Source: Echinococcus granulosus (taxonomy: Eukaryota; Platyhelminthes; Cestoda; Cyclophyllidea; Taeniidae). From it: a stretch of 64,000 nt of DNA. The number at the start of each line of letters is the position of its first letter. The stretch's first letter is position 1. A program made the translations under genes and the position numbers. The stretch is taken from NCBI RefSeq assembly GCF_000524195.1, contig NW_020170381.1, positions 85,366 through 149,365 on the forward strand, in the 5' to 3' direction. Below the pieces are notes generated by a model. That model did no database searches. It was given only the letters and a program-made list of their open reading frames with translations, and was not told the origin of the DNA. Below are positions 1 to 13,400 of this stretch, piece by piece.

Positions 1-3000
1 GAATATTGTATTATCCCTATACATCTTGTCGTCTTTAATAAAGATGTCCAAAGTAAACCAACCGGGCTTGTCTAGGAACGCTAGGAATCGGGAAGCGGAG
101 ACCGAGGAGTCTCGCTCCACACTATGCTATGTTTTTTCAATATTTTGTTACTGAACATCTTTTTTTTACTTCCTGATACTTTTCCTTTTAGAATTTGTTT
201 AGTTTTTTCTTACATTCTTTGATCTTACGTTTATTTGGGTTTATTTATTTTCGTTTTCTTGTTGCATGCTTTTTAATTCTTGGACTTTGCCACTTAGATG
301 ATTATCTATTATTATTATTAATCTTTTGTTTAACAATGACTCTTTGAGTGAACTCATGTTTGAGAATCATGTTTTAAATATGCGTAATCCCGAATCATTT
401 AGAAACAATAATCTATGTAATTTGGTGGAATAAATAATACTTCTGCATGTCCCCAAAGTTGTAACGTGTACAAATAAATCGATGTCTGCCATTGCATGGC
501 TCGGCTTTGTTCCAAATCAATTAAATTAAAAACAAAATTGAATGTGTATGGGTAAACTCCGTATAATGGAATTGGATAAACCTAGTGTTGGTATTAGTGT
601 TTTTTGTTCTAATTGTTATTGGGTCCCAAAATATACGAATCGTAGGCATATTTTATAAAAAATGCACCTAGTATTATGGAATGGAAACAAATAAAGGGTT
701 TAGTTTCTTAGTAGCTTCCGAAAATGCTAATAGCTGTTAACAGCTTATGCATTTCATAAGGCAGAAGCACACTACCAAAGTTCTCATTTAGCTCACTCAC
801 TTATTTCAATAGCATACTATTGCAGACGCTCGATTTTCCTCAAAAATAACTATGGATTTTCTTTTGACTTATTCTGTATTCCCGACTTAATATTGAATCA
901 GTGTACACATAATCAAAAGTTCTACGAAATTTGCGATTTTTATCACAGAGACTATGCTTCTTTTGAGAACCAATTTCTCACCTAGAGTCGATTGCAAAAA
1001 CGTAATCAAGCGAATGAATTTCAGGATACCGATATTGTTGATACTGAAATGCGCATAGGTGGATAATGTTGTAAATATAAAGGGAGGTAGGAAACAGCGT
1101 TGGAATGAGTGCAATCCCGTGTACTTGAATTGACTCAATGCATCACAAAGTTACAGGCTTGAGTGTCAATAAAGAAACTTTATACAGATTTATGCGTAGC
1201 CAGTGCGACCAGATTTCCGTAAGTTCACCTGATTTCATTATTGTTTTGCCTCTTTTGGGAATGAGCGAACCGCGTAAAGGCATTGTTCTTTATGCATTAC
1301 TTTAGCTAATGTATTTATTCGGCCTTAGGGAAGGGTTATAATGATTAGGCAAGAATAGTCGAACAATTGAGAATCAAACGGGAACGCCTACCTGCCTAGT
1401 TAATTTCTTACCAGAAGTTTAAAGTCCACCATTCATCTGCCACAAGTAGAAAAATTGTAGTAATTTCTTCCATATGTATGTCTGGGCAAGTTTAAGTACC
1501 ACTTGACGGAAGCCAATTTATCAGTGTTCTAACTGAAAGAAAAAGTCAATGAAGTATTGATTCGCGCTCATTGAAATTCACTGGAACCTTCCATGATTTT
1601 GAATTCTAATAATGTCATTCGTAGAAAAGTGACTTTGTTCTATTTCATCATTAAATTTTTGGCTCCTTTTGCAAAAAATACCCAAATTAGGAGGAAATTT
1701 TTATAGTTTCCCAATCAGCATCAAAAAAGGGCTAAAATAAATAGCATATGTGGTTCAAAGGCGTTGCCGACGGCCTTCGCGACAAGCCAAAATTTAAGAC
1801 GACGAATGGCTATTTCCAGTGAGTCATTTTTCCAAAGGAGGAAATCGGGTGTTTTCTCCCAATGAAATGGCCTAGCAGTATGACAAAGCACACGGCCTTT
1901 GTATTTAGAGTTTTAATGCCTACTTCTCTTTTGTCAGAGGGTATTTCTATTTTTCGTCCAATAAGCAAATGAGCCTTTGCCAAAAATAGAATCGTGTGGT
2001 TCCATAAAAAAAATAAACTAAAACAAGATGTTTTCCAAGGAAAAACATGATGTTTTGACTGAAATTTAGGTAAGTAGTATAATTTTTAGCATTTCTAATT
2101 TGATCCTTCTGATTTGCTACCTTGAGCAAATCATTATTCGGTGAACTCGTCTTAGTTCGTAATTTACTCGAATGAGCTACCTTCTCTATCTCGACAGAAT
2201 ATAGCAATAATGCACTTGAATTTTCACTTTTTGGCTTAAAACAACTCAAAGTGAAAGTGAAATGTGCTTACTATCCAAGGAGCTCTTCGCGCTTTGTCTC
2301 CGTTAAGGTTTTTATATATCAATCAAGTGCTTTCTCTATTTCAAACAGTTTTGAAGTCAATGTCAAAATAGGGCTTTGGTTATGAATTAAGCCTTCCATT
2401 TTAATTCATAACTTAAATGTAATTTAACTTCTACACTACTTTTACGGCTTAAATTTTGATTTCGTAACTTACTTTCATGATCTGGGACCTTCAAAAGTAC
2501 TTGCGGCTACTTCAAAATTTGTCTCGTATGCAAATAAAAAATATATTAAGATACAAAGCCATGTTTTGGCAAGGTTTGCTCCTTTGTGCAGAAACTTATG
2601 AATAACTCTCGAAACTGTTCTGTTAGTTGTGCGCATAAGGAGAAGGTGTGACCTGTAATTGAGGGGTAGCCATTGGGAATTGTTCCAAGCACCTAGTGGT
2701 CGCGTAGGCAAAAAATCTATTTGAAATGGTTTAAAAATGAGTGGGAACAGTAGTTTCGGAAAAAGCATTCTTACCGTTAATGTGGTTGCATATGTATCTC
2801 CTAATCTTCATCACTAATGGAGCAATGGAGAGAAGACTTACGAAATAACGAAATTTGGACTCTTTAAGAAGACTCTTGAAGGACATGAGTCCCAGATCGT
2901 TTGATCTATAGCGTTTGGCTAATAAAATCAAATTGACAAAATGATGTCCTTCAAAGTTCCAAAATTCCACTCCTTTTTACATGCTGCAAAAAGAGTTATT

Positions 3001-6000
3001 CTTGCATCGTTATTATGCTCACTGGCCCTTAATCCGGGTAAGGGGAAACACCCGTCAATTCTCTGGTCAGCCTTGTGGTCTGGCTAATTAATAGAAAGTG
3101 ATGAAGCGTCTAGACACCAGATCCCAGACGCATATACACACTAAATACGTCGCAGCATTAATCATTTGCGGAGCGTTTATTATTAGCCCTAGATTTGTAG
3201 TTACGTTATCGCCATCTGCTTTAGCGGCCGCTGTTATTCACGCGCCGCGGTGACAGTTGGGAAGGTGTGAGTGACGTCTAAATGTATTTTCTTAACTTTT
3301 GCTCTTGTCTCATGCTAAGAAAGATAAATCCGGATTTGTAGTGAAATAACATACCAATTAATTTACGGACGATTCTTGGTAAACAAATTTTAGACCTTAA
3401 TAAATTCAAAAATGTTAAAGTTCTGCCCATAAAGCATCAATGAGAGCACGCTGATCGAGTTTTGCGCTTTATAAACAGCGCAAGTTAGCAACACGATCCT
3501 AGCTTCCGTCCCACCTACCCTACCAAAAGTGGGCTTCCTTAGGCTTCCTTCACGGGTTGCATTGTTGCAAGGATCACGCATAAGAGCTACCATATTGACA
3601 TTTCTCATTTTTCAGTCTTGAACTGGAAAAGCCGTTTGCGACTGAGGCCGGGTTCTAATGAGGACGCAATGCTGTAACTTACTCATCGCTTTCGGAATAT
3701 GCCCACAAATGACCGCCCTTATGTTCCTAACTCTGGGCCAGCCTAGCAATGCATGCACACGTACAAGTCTTCCACTACGATTTCAGGTTGCCTGCATGTA
3801 AATGTATGCTGTGTGTGTGCAAACGAACAAGTTTGATTTTAAGTGCGTAGCGGGATGGTAACGTGCGGTGTTTTCGCAGTCCAGGCGTGTGTATATGCTT
3901 GTGCGCATGTGTGCATGTCGGCCACGTCTTTTGAAGCACGAGCCTAAGTGTATGCGCGCACCACTGCAAACATGCGGGGCGGTGTGAAGAAAGACAAACA
4001 AATTGATTGTCTTGCGCTCACGTTGTCATCTATGTGTGTGTGCGTGTGAAGTGCAAACGTACTTCTTTGTAACGCGCGCTAAGCGCATGTAAACAACGTC
4101 TAGCAATAGCCATTGGTCAACTGGCACAGTCGCGTTGCGCTAGCATACACTTATACGCTAAAACGTGTCAATCCTCCCAACCGGCACGCACGCGTAATTC
4201 AATTGGTTTGCACAGTGTTTAGCTCTCGGAACTCATTTAGTGATCCATACGTACCCAAGACACACGTTTTTCCAATCGGTGTCCAACGTCTCTCCTTGGA
4301 CTGGACCACTGTTCCGTCAAATACCAAATGAGCTAACTTCGAGTAAGTAGCTTCATATTTTTCATACCCCCTTGACATCTACTCCCGTCAGCTACATCAA
4401 TAAGGACTCAGATCAGTTAAGTTTGTCGATAGAAGTGGTGTAGCGAGCATTCTTCTCTCTTATAAATGAGAAGCTGTTTTTGGATAACAGGCATCGGTAA
4501 TCCTTGAGAGGAATCAAGTACTTGATTATCATACGGTTGCATAAGAAAGCTACGTTACTATACTGTTTTAAGACCTTGTTCAGTTATGATTCGTCTAAGT
4601 TCCAAGATCTTGGAAACAATTAAGATTGTGTAAATGGGTCACAAAACTGTGTAAAATTATGTTGATCTTTAGAAAGACGGCTGATGTAATCACTAGTGTC
4701 TGACTTATTTAAGATGGGAAAAACCTAGAATTTGGTGGATTGTGCTTTAAAATGACGAGGCTGCCGGCGTTTTTAATAACATAATTGCTTAATTCAATTT
4801 TATATGTTCATCGATCTTGAAACTGGACTTCACTAGCAATATCTCGCCTTATAATTTTTGTGGAAGAATGCTAATGTAAATTAATTGTGGACCATGTTAT
4901 AGATATATATGCAACATACTAACTCAATGAATCAAATGCAAATCCGATAACTATTCACCTATGTCGCTAATAAAAATGTAAAACTTGAAGCTTTTTGATT
5001 GTTAAGAGTCAAAGCAAATTCATGTTGACAAAAATGGTCTGTGGGGTTAGTAATGAATGTCATACTACCTTTCAATATGCTGTAGTGCAACTGGAATGTT
5101 AAATAATACCATTATTTCTGATCCAATCACCTCCGCCTATGGTTACTTACAAGGCACCACATCGATCACACCGCTAAAGTTTACATTTGAGACCTGGCCA
5201 TACCGACAGTGGAGGTTCTCGAATCACTTTAGGGGCCAGGGGACTAGAAATCCAACTGATTTAAGGTGTGTAAGCAGAAATCGTATGTCAGGCTATAAAA
5301 GGCACTGAAATTTTGACTCTTGCATGCCTTTTATGTATGCCGACAACGCATTGACCATCGTATGACGCACATGCATCCGCACACCCTCTAATCGTAAAAA
5401 CTGTGCGGCCGATTCGTATTTCCGCATCGTCCGCGTTCTCAGGACCAGCACGACTTGCGCTACCATGACACTTCCTTTGATAAAGGCACCCCCATCCACG
5501 TCGGCAACGCTGGTGGTAATGGCGGCAGCAGCGGCTCGTTTAGTCATCTTACGCATGCAGCTTATATATTTACCACAGGGATCAAAGAAGTCCTTCCCTC
5601 ACCCTCCCCGATGGGCGTGGTTTTGATATAATACAGACCCCTCGAAAGATCAATCTCCCGAAATGACCGTCGTTCTTTCTAGTTTAAAACATTCGTCTTG
5701 TTACCAAAACGCACATTGATCGCTAGTCCAGGTAGCAAAATGCTTGCATGGAGTTTCGATATATACGTGGTCAACTTATCGTAACCTCCAAGTTGCCAGT
5801 AAACCTAATTAGATTTTTGTCAGGGTTGCCTCAATATTTATAATCGTAATAAAGTGTGCTAGCATTCGCAAACGAAGGTAAGAACCACTTCAATTTACCT
5901 TATTGGGAGGTTGTACATTCCCATTTCTACCTACCTTCTGTTTGGTATGCCATTCGCAGATAGAGGGGCTTATAATATTTTTAGATACAACTATAAATGC

Positions 6001-6862
6001 AAATTTAAATATCTATAACTCGGTCACCTGAAGTTTCACCTAACTATCATTTATTCCTTCAATCGGTCAGAAATGTATGATATTCTTTCTATTTCCTAAA
6101 CTTGAAAATAACCGTAAAAAACCACGTTTGATTTTGAGTAGACACAGGGGTGAGCAGAAAGGACGAAGCGTGCCAATAAGCGTGATCTCTCGCACTGAGT
6201 AGTTGTGACGAAGAAAGTGAGTCAAGCACCGACGCATTTAAAAAGTTGCGTCACTTCAAAGCTTTCTGCATTCCGCTGTACGCATATGCTATTCGTAGTT
6301 TGGACCAACAAAACTTATCTACTTTTTCTTGAGTTTCGGTTCTGTTGAAAGACCCACTAATTTGGATATTTTATAACACACAGTCTTCTATTAATTTTCA
6401 ATCTCCTACTTGGCATAGGTATCGAAATAATTCCTAGGATTAATTGAGCAGTGAAATCTGTTTTAGCTTTCTTACAAAAATTAATTAAATTTCCATTGAT
6501 TGAAGGTCTAAAGTAAAAAGGTTTAATTACTGACTGCAAAAGTTCCACAACAGTAAGTTTATAAACGCAGACCTCTGTAGCTCTAATAGTGGGTTTTTTG
6601 ATCCCTAAAGTTAATTACATTGTTAACCTTCACCTGCTTTCCGCACTCCTTTCATTATGTAGCATTACATTTGCAAATTAACTCGATTTAACCATGTAGG
6701 GGTTTCCTACTCTATGATGTTAGCTGATTCGGAAAAGGTGCATGACCGATATCCCGCCTATAGCTACAAGTGTCAAAAACTCGTTAGCATGAAAAACATG
6801 TCCTCTAAGTTAAAAAATTTAAAATAACCGATTTTATAGCATTTTACAGTAGTGTATTACCT
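1..6862. other. Intergenic region with no recognisable gene
   Basis: Mostly AT-rich sequence broken by stop codons in all frames. Two islands stand out. About 3780-4200 is rich in GT/CG and alternating purine-pyrimidine runs (tgtgtgtgtgc, gcgcatgtgtgcatg). About 5340-5570 is GC-rich and holds an 87-codon minus-strand frame (5556-5293) with a TATATAAG a few bases before its ATG; its Ala/Val/Met-rich protein matches no family I know and I do not call it a gene. A short ATT microsatellite lies near 309-325. No RNA gene or mobile element was recognised. Confidence 0.6.
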
Positions 6863-7153
6863 TCATATGCATGCCGCACACTTGATGTTGACGCGACGCG
6901 ACATAGTTTTGGGAGGCTTTCTGTCTCCTGCGTAGGGTAGGAATGCTTTAGTAGATGGAAGCAAATGGATATATGCCGCCCGTCGTATACACACGCTCCT
7001 CTTGCCGCAATACGGTGGTTGCGCGCAGAATCGCGCTTGTGTGTGTATGTAAGGGCTATCATCAATCATTTGGCCGCTCCGGCGGCCTTGCCCACTGACA
7101 CACTCCCACCTCCTCTTCCCAGCTCCTCTACTTCTCCGCTGTAGTGTGCGCAC
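6863..7153. promoter_or_regulatory. GC/CpG-rich island just upstream of mir-10, candidate pri-miRNA promoter
   Basis: This roughly 290-bp stretch is clearly richer in G+C and CpG than its flanks. It contains gccgctccggcggcc (a palindromic GC-box-like block near 7070-7085), several gcgc/cgcg steps and a pyrimidine-rich run (cccacctcctcttcccagc). It ends about 200 bp before the mir-10 hairpin, on the side from which a + strand primary transcript would start. The promoter role is inferred from position and base composition only. No convincing TATA box was found, and two short open frames here (63-96 codons) look accidental. Confidence 0.3.
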
Positions 7154-7350
7154 AAGTATTTTAAAGTGGTCTCGATCGCAACCACTCCGCTGTTTTATGT
7201 AACTGCTCAGGTAGATTCATTTTATATTGCATCATAGCCGATCCATAATCTGCCAAGCACTACGATTTATCCCCCTTTTTTAATGTTCACACTGTAACTA
7301 GTTGTTTTCTAACTTGTTCTGCCAGTTAACTGACAGATTCGATTGAGTTT

Positions 7351-7450
7351 CTCAGTGACCTACACCCTGTAGACCCGAGTTTGAGTGCCTAGCGTACGTT
7401 CCACCGTACGGACTCCCAAGCTCGTGTCTTCAAGGCATCAAGTCAATGAG
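7351..7450 (+). ncRNA. microRNA mir-10 precursor hairpin
   Basis: The 5' arm carries the 22-nt miR-10-5p at 7363-7384, with core CCCTGTAGACCCGAGTTTG, which matches the conserved miR-10 family in its flatworm form. The sequence folds as a pre-miRNA. The base is CTCAgTGAC (7351-7359) against GTCAaTGAG (7442-7450). CGAGTTTG in the mature arm pairs with CAAGCTCG at 7417-7424, with one G-U pair. A terminal stem of CGTACG/CGTACG (7393-7398 and 7405-7410) closes a 6-nt loop. The star strand should lie around 7416-7438. miR-10 genes sit beside Hox4 in many bilaterians and repress Hox and other targets after transcription. Here the hairpin is on the + strand, convergent with Hox4 and about 25 kb from its stop codon. 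A strong 3' splice-site-like motif follows at 7461-7491. Confidence 0.94.
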
Positions 7451-7460
7451 ACGAACGTCA

Positions 7461-7491
7461 TTTTTATTTTTTTCCTTACTGCTTCTTGCAG
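7461..7491 (+). promoter_or_regulatory. Strong 3' splice-site-like sequence just after mir-10
   Basis: A long pyrimidine tract (runs of T broken by one A, then ccttact) is followed by gcttcttgcag ending at 7491. It has the form of a good branch point, polypyrimidine tract and AG acceptor on the + strand, the strand of mir-10. If used, the hairpin would lie at the very end of an intron in a spliced primary transcript. The sequence after it (ttgagcaagtgatgaat) meets in-frame stops quickly, so any downstream exon is probably noncoding. Usage is inferred. Confidence 0.4.
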
Positions 7492-10400
7492 TTGAGCAAG
7501 TGATGAATCGGCCCCTTGTTAATATTGGTAATATTTCATCAAAATAAGTGTAATTAGTTTTTCATTGCACACCTTTTTAGGACCTAATTTTTTTAATAAG
7601 TCGTTTAGTTATTGTAAGGTCAACTTAAGAGCTTTCAGTTAACAAAGCTTAAATATTAAATTAAAGCCTATGAAATGAGTAAATGAAGTTCATGTTTTTG
7701 AATATGAACATAAACAAGGCGATCCTCACTTATATTGACTAATTTTGCCATCAACCTAATTGTACTACTTTGGCGATAATAACCCGCTTTTGACTTAGCT
7801 GTTCCAGGGTTGGCGTCGCAAATTATGAGATGTGCATTTCACTCCATTCCCATGAGAGCAAAGGTGGTAGCAACAATCAAACACGTCCACTCGTGTGCTA
7901 ATGCTTGAGTTGAACACTTTTGCTATACTACTGTATCCGTGATCTCGCACGTCAGCATTAAGAAACTACCCATTTACTGATTCGTCACACATTTTCCACG
8001 AGGCCAAATGATATCCCCTAGACATTAAATGAAATCCAGTCCCAGTGCTCAGTTGATCAGGGCATCTGACCGCCTTCAGTTAGCGGAAAGACCGAGTTAC
8101 CATGCTTTTAGCACAGGAGACCATTAAGAGTTACTGATTAGCCTGTCGGGAACGTGTGTTTTGGCCTTTTTCAGCTGAGGGTTGTGGCATTCATAGCACT
8201 GGCATCAAGAAGAAAATAAACCTTTCATAATTTTAGGAGTTCTAACAAAGTTCACTAAAATAAAGTTGAATAAGAGAAGCCGTACGTTCTGGTTGGCTAT
8301 TAAGAGCAGAGGTTTTGCTTCAAAGTATCATACATCTCATAACACCTCAACCTTTTGCATTAGCAAACACATAGAGCAGATAAATTCTATTCGTACCCTT
8401 ATGGCCTTTAGAAAGATTATCATTGTAAACGGTTCGTCTGTGTTGCAGTCACAGTCTTCTGGAAATAATCTGGAACCTCAAGAGAGTGGATTAATTAGTA
8501 AAATCATTCGGAGGTAACTAACAACAGTAGTTGAACGTAACATCAGTACTTGAAATATGTTCAATCACACGCCACTCGAAAAACGATCAAAAATGCGCAA
8601 GTCGTGTTCACAACTTACATAAAATAAGTAAAAAACAGGTTGAGCCTTTAAAGCCTACTGTCTTCCATCGTCAATGGGCGTGAGACCCATTTGCTTGGTG
8701 GCTTGCAAGACTTCTCCATTAATAGTAAACACTACCCGAACCCTCTTTTTGATTTATTTTGGCAAATTATCAGCGGAATTAAATTTGATACCATGTCTAG
8801 GCTTTACTTTTACCTACCACACCTTTACCAAATGCTATAGGAATTCTGAGAGAAGCTTCCGCAGCTTTGGGACCAAGCTTAATTCGGTCTGTGGGGCAGA
8901 CAAACTCTACTCTCGACCGGCATTTAAATCAGGGGGCCTTAAAGAGAGGAAAATAGTGGGAAACACAAGACACATCGAAGTTTTGTTATGCATATTAATG
9001 ATCGTATGCGTTTTTTAATCTTCTACAAGTTACAAGTCATGTAAACGAACCGTTTGGTCAAATGATAGATCTAAAGTCCAAATGAAGAGATTGGAACAAA
9101 CTATTGCAAAACAATATGTATTTATTAAAAGGAAGAATTTCACATTTCAGCGACATCCCTGCGTTTTCCCCTAATTCATAAGATGACATTTGATTGCCGG
9201 TGTTCTTGATGCTTATTAAAACATGCAGCACATATAAGAAGCGATGTTGAAACACAGTCCTCAAACATCAAATAGAAATAGCCGCGACTTTACTAAACAA
9301 TTGTCCATTTTTTAGGGTCAACCTCAGCGCAAGTGCAAGCGAATATAAATCAAGTTTTTTTGAACAGAAATTATTCATACTAGGAAAAAAATGAGAGAAA
9401 TTAGCAGTGTTTGAGGTGGAAATCCTTCGTGGTCACTAGTAGTGATACAGTGAGTAAATTTAATTACGTTATTAAATGGAATTATCAAAATGAATGCATC
9501 CCAATCACAGTTTTGGTGGATTATTGAGTGACATTGAGTAACTGACGAAATCATCGGGGTAATCCTAAGTCTGTCCTTACACTCTATTATAGTAGAATTC
9601 ATAAAATTTCCTCATTTATTACTGTGTGCGATAGTTGTAAATTGTTGTGGCAGTCAAGCTATTACTAGGCCCACCAATATTAAAGAAAAATATGAATTCT
9701 TTAAAGCTAATAATGTTTTAAGCGTGTAAATAGCGGCTATTAGACTCATTGAATGAAAAGCTGTTTCGCAAAAGGAAGGCTAAGTAGCATACAAAGCACT
9801 ATTGTAACAAACAAGCGAGGAAAGCCAAAAAGGTGGATGCCAAAGAAAAAAACCTCTTGATGATGGGGCGAAACAGCTGGTATCGTTAACATTGCTTCAT
9901 GCGGCAGTGTGACCCGAGCATTCTGTCATATATTTCCTTTCTTCTCTGTAAAAATATCAAGCGCGTTTATGTGACTTGGCTGGAACTCAAACGACTACGG
10001 TTCCTACAATTTAATGAACGAGTACTTTACTTATTAGCGTTTCAGTCGAGCATGTCTGTAGTTTTAATAAGCGGTTGTCCTTTGCCCAATATGCTGGTAC
10101 AATTTGTAGTTTTGAAAATAATTCTGAAACAGCGATGGATAGCAAGCTCCTGCTGAAGTTAAATGTACCCGATTTCACAATCTACTTCTATGCTCATCTA
10201 ATTGCCCAGAAGTATTAAAAAGCACTTCTTCGACGACAGTGCTAAAGAAGCTCATGGAACGTGAACTACTGCGTTCGAACCATTCCGATTATGTCTGTTC
10301 AGTTACGTTGAAAAATCTTGAAATAAGTTTTCTCAGATTGGTTACCAAAACACGCAGAATACTACTGATTTATCAAAAAATTAAGTAGTAAAAAATTATC

Positions 10401-13400
10401 GTTACTTATACTCTAATACTTTGTTATTTTGCAAATGACAGACCAAATTAATGCTCGTTTGCTCACAAAGTAAAGAGAGTTTAAAACACAGGTTCTATGA
10501 TCGAAGAATTTAAAGGTCCTCAAACTTTCCTGAATGCAACCAGCTAAAATTGTACGTGACTTTTACTCTTCTTTTGCGTACCTTCCAAGAGGAAGTTTTG
10601 CTCTAAGTAAATTTGTTTTTACCGATACTTTTGGGAGCATTAGCACTCTTCCCATTGCGTCCAGAAGCCAGCCAAATTATGCAGCTTTAAATTATTCGCC
10701 TGTATATCACCGTTCTGTCTGACGGAGCTGGACTTCAAACATGCATACGGCAACTAAAAAAATATAACATACACTTTTTAAAAGGGAAACTTGAAAGGGT
10801 ACGCCTACTTATGTCAATTAAATGATTAGCGCAATGGGTAATATACGGTTAGCTTTATCGTATGAATTCGTAGTTGATGTTAGGGCTGTTTTAAACTTGA
10901 TTCGTAGTCATACTGAGATATAGCAAATCTCCATTAGACCGAGAACGTGGTTTGTTTAGAATAGGAAAATAAACCCAAAAAATTCTTCCATCTCAAAGGC
11001 AAACACATTAACTATTGCCTATAATTCAGCGTGGCAGTAGGTGTAGTAAGGACAACCATGAGGATTTTTAAATAAATAAGTTGAAGCTTATTCATCAGCA
11101 CTAATCAATTCAAGCATGTGCATAAATTTGTTTTTACAGGATATGAATTGTCTAAATGAATAAAATTTACATATAGTCAAACTCGCCGAAGACCTCCAAA
11201 TATGACAAAACATGTATGCATTATCAGTTATAATAACCTCTTTTCTAAGTTAGGATTTACGTCAGCCTTTAAAATATGCACACAAGAATTGTCGAAATGT
11301 GCGACTTCACCTTCATGCAGGAGCCGTAATGTTTCATGGGGCATTAAGAGTAAACGTTGTAAACACGACAATCTGGATGAAAACACCCTAAGCAATTAAA
11401 ATCAGAACTTGTCTACTCATTATCACACCTAAAAATGTGTTTCTATACGATCAGAAATGCACATAAAGCCGTTTCATTATTGCTTCTATAAGGATTCGTC
11501 TACACCTAATAAAGTGAAACCGACCTTTGCAGATATTTAAGAGGCTTATAAAGTGGACACCTAAACGTGTTCAGGGAAATTATGTTGATATTTCGTATTA
11601 TTCGTAATTTGTGTAATTTATCAAGCATGCTGCTTGCTGAGTTCCAGCTATTCTTCGATGAAACTTCACAGAGTCAATTCCAGTTGGCCCGAAATTTGGT
11701 TAAAAAACTCAAAGTAATGTTTAAACTGGAGGGTGAGGTCAAAAGTATCCTACCAGCGAATGACCGCTTTGCACTGTAAAGTATATTTTAAGCAGACTGG
11801 GCTATTTACCGATGAAGCAAGCAAAAATTTGCACTAGCTCTTAAGCGACCCAAATTGCTCACTCGATAGCATTATCACAATCGTGCACCCAGGTGTAAAG
11901 AGGGGCGCCAATCTTCAAAGCTTTTTGTATTAAATCGCTTCAAATAATTGTTTTTGGTTGTAACTTTATCTGTCGATGTGGCCATCAAATGCCTCTCGTT
12001 ACACACAGAACTTTGAAGATATTGCTAGTCAATTGTGGATTTCTATAGACCCACTGTGTAATGAATTTGGTACAGAAATTTGTACCAAAACTTCTTATAA
12101 TAATACGATAGAGAGCTACCGGTTGCAATGGATAATCGCTAAATGATGAAATCGTAGAAATCGTAGAATCTCTCTTTAGATGGACGTAAGCGGTATGAAG
12201 CAGGTGCCTTATCAGAAGACATTAAAACAACTTATTAATGAGGTTTGATCCTAACTTTTATCCGTGTTTTAAAACTGCCAGTAAGTGTACCAATATTTGC
12301 TAAAAAAGTAGGAGGGTTGTTTCCTCTCGATTGCCAAAGTGGAAACATACGGAAAGAAATTTGGTTAACTGATTTAATTGGAACCAGTCGCATATCAGAG
12401 TATTTTTAAACTTAAGGTCATAAAGAGCGACTATAAAGGCTTGAGGCGCCGTGCTCTTCAGTTTTGGACGTTGTGACGATGGTGGCAGCAGTGGTGGAGG
12501 TGGAAGCCTTAGTAGGCTCGGCTGATTGCGGAACGCACCAAGAACAAAGTATTGGCTGGCAAAGTTTATGGTCCATTCGTGCTCCAATACTACATCGGCT
12601 TATTTATGACCGGCTTCAAAAGACCGCGGCATGCATGCATCCGCGAGCGCTCGTAAACACTGACGGGAAGAGCTGCAGGGAGAACCATAAAATGTCGCTT
12701 TGTCGGTAATAACACCTTTGCTGAGTTCCTTCTGTAACAAATAAGTCCTGCCTACTATTTTCGGTGGAATGGGCTGACATACTTTAAAAGAATCAATGGA
12801 TTAAAACGTTCCCTTACGGCAATTAGCTTTGGACATTTAAATCACAATGCGAATTTATTTGTAAAGTTTCCAGTAACCCGTTCCTTAAATAAGTAATGAT
12901 TGAATTCCATGGTAGCCTATTAAAACATACGGAACATTGGCTAAACCTATTGCAAACGTCATAATGGAAAACTTTTTGTCTTTACCAAAGCAACTAACTT
13001 AATGTATTCGTGGTGGATAAAGGAGTATTAGGAAAATGCGTTTCTTACTCACAGTGAGGTAAAAATTTGAACTTATCGTTTGCTTCTTCACTATTCTCTA
13101 AATTTGTCTTTCAAGCAGTCACGCATTGTTTGAACATCTTTGTTAGAACTTCCATATCCTCTTCTACGCATTATGCTACTCAAAAGAGATAAAGTTAGTC
13201 CAGTTGACAATTTTTGCAAATTTAAAGGAGCATCTGTATCCTGCTATACAACTCTCAGCTTAGTACACATGGGTGTTCTGAGTCCACGTGTGATCCAGCC
13301 ATCATCAACCGGAATACTGCTTTTAAACGAAGATAGTAAAACCAATTTATGTTGTCACTTTGATATTTTTTAGTTCAAACTTTAAAGTGAAGCAGAATCT

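Noticed and set aside
5293..5556. 87-codon minus-strand frame with an upstream TATATAAG
   Set aside because: The TATA-like sequence is only a few bases from the ATG, too close to act as its promoter, and the protein resembles nothing known.
8047..8110. tRNA-like fragment (gctcagttgatcagggc resembles a D-arm)
   Set aside because: The D-arm-like stem is present, but the anticodon loop has the wrong size, no T-arm consensus follows, and no acceptor stem pairs. At most it is a relic of a tRNA-derived element.
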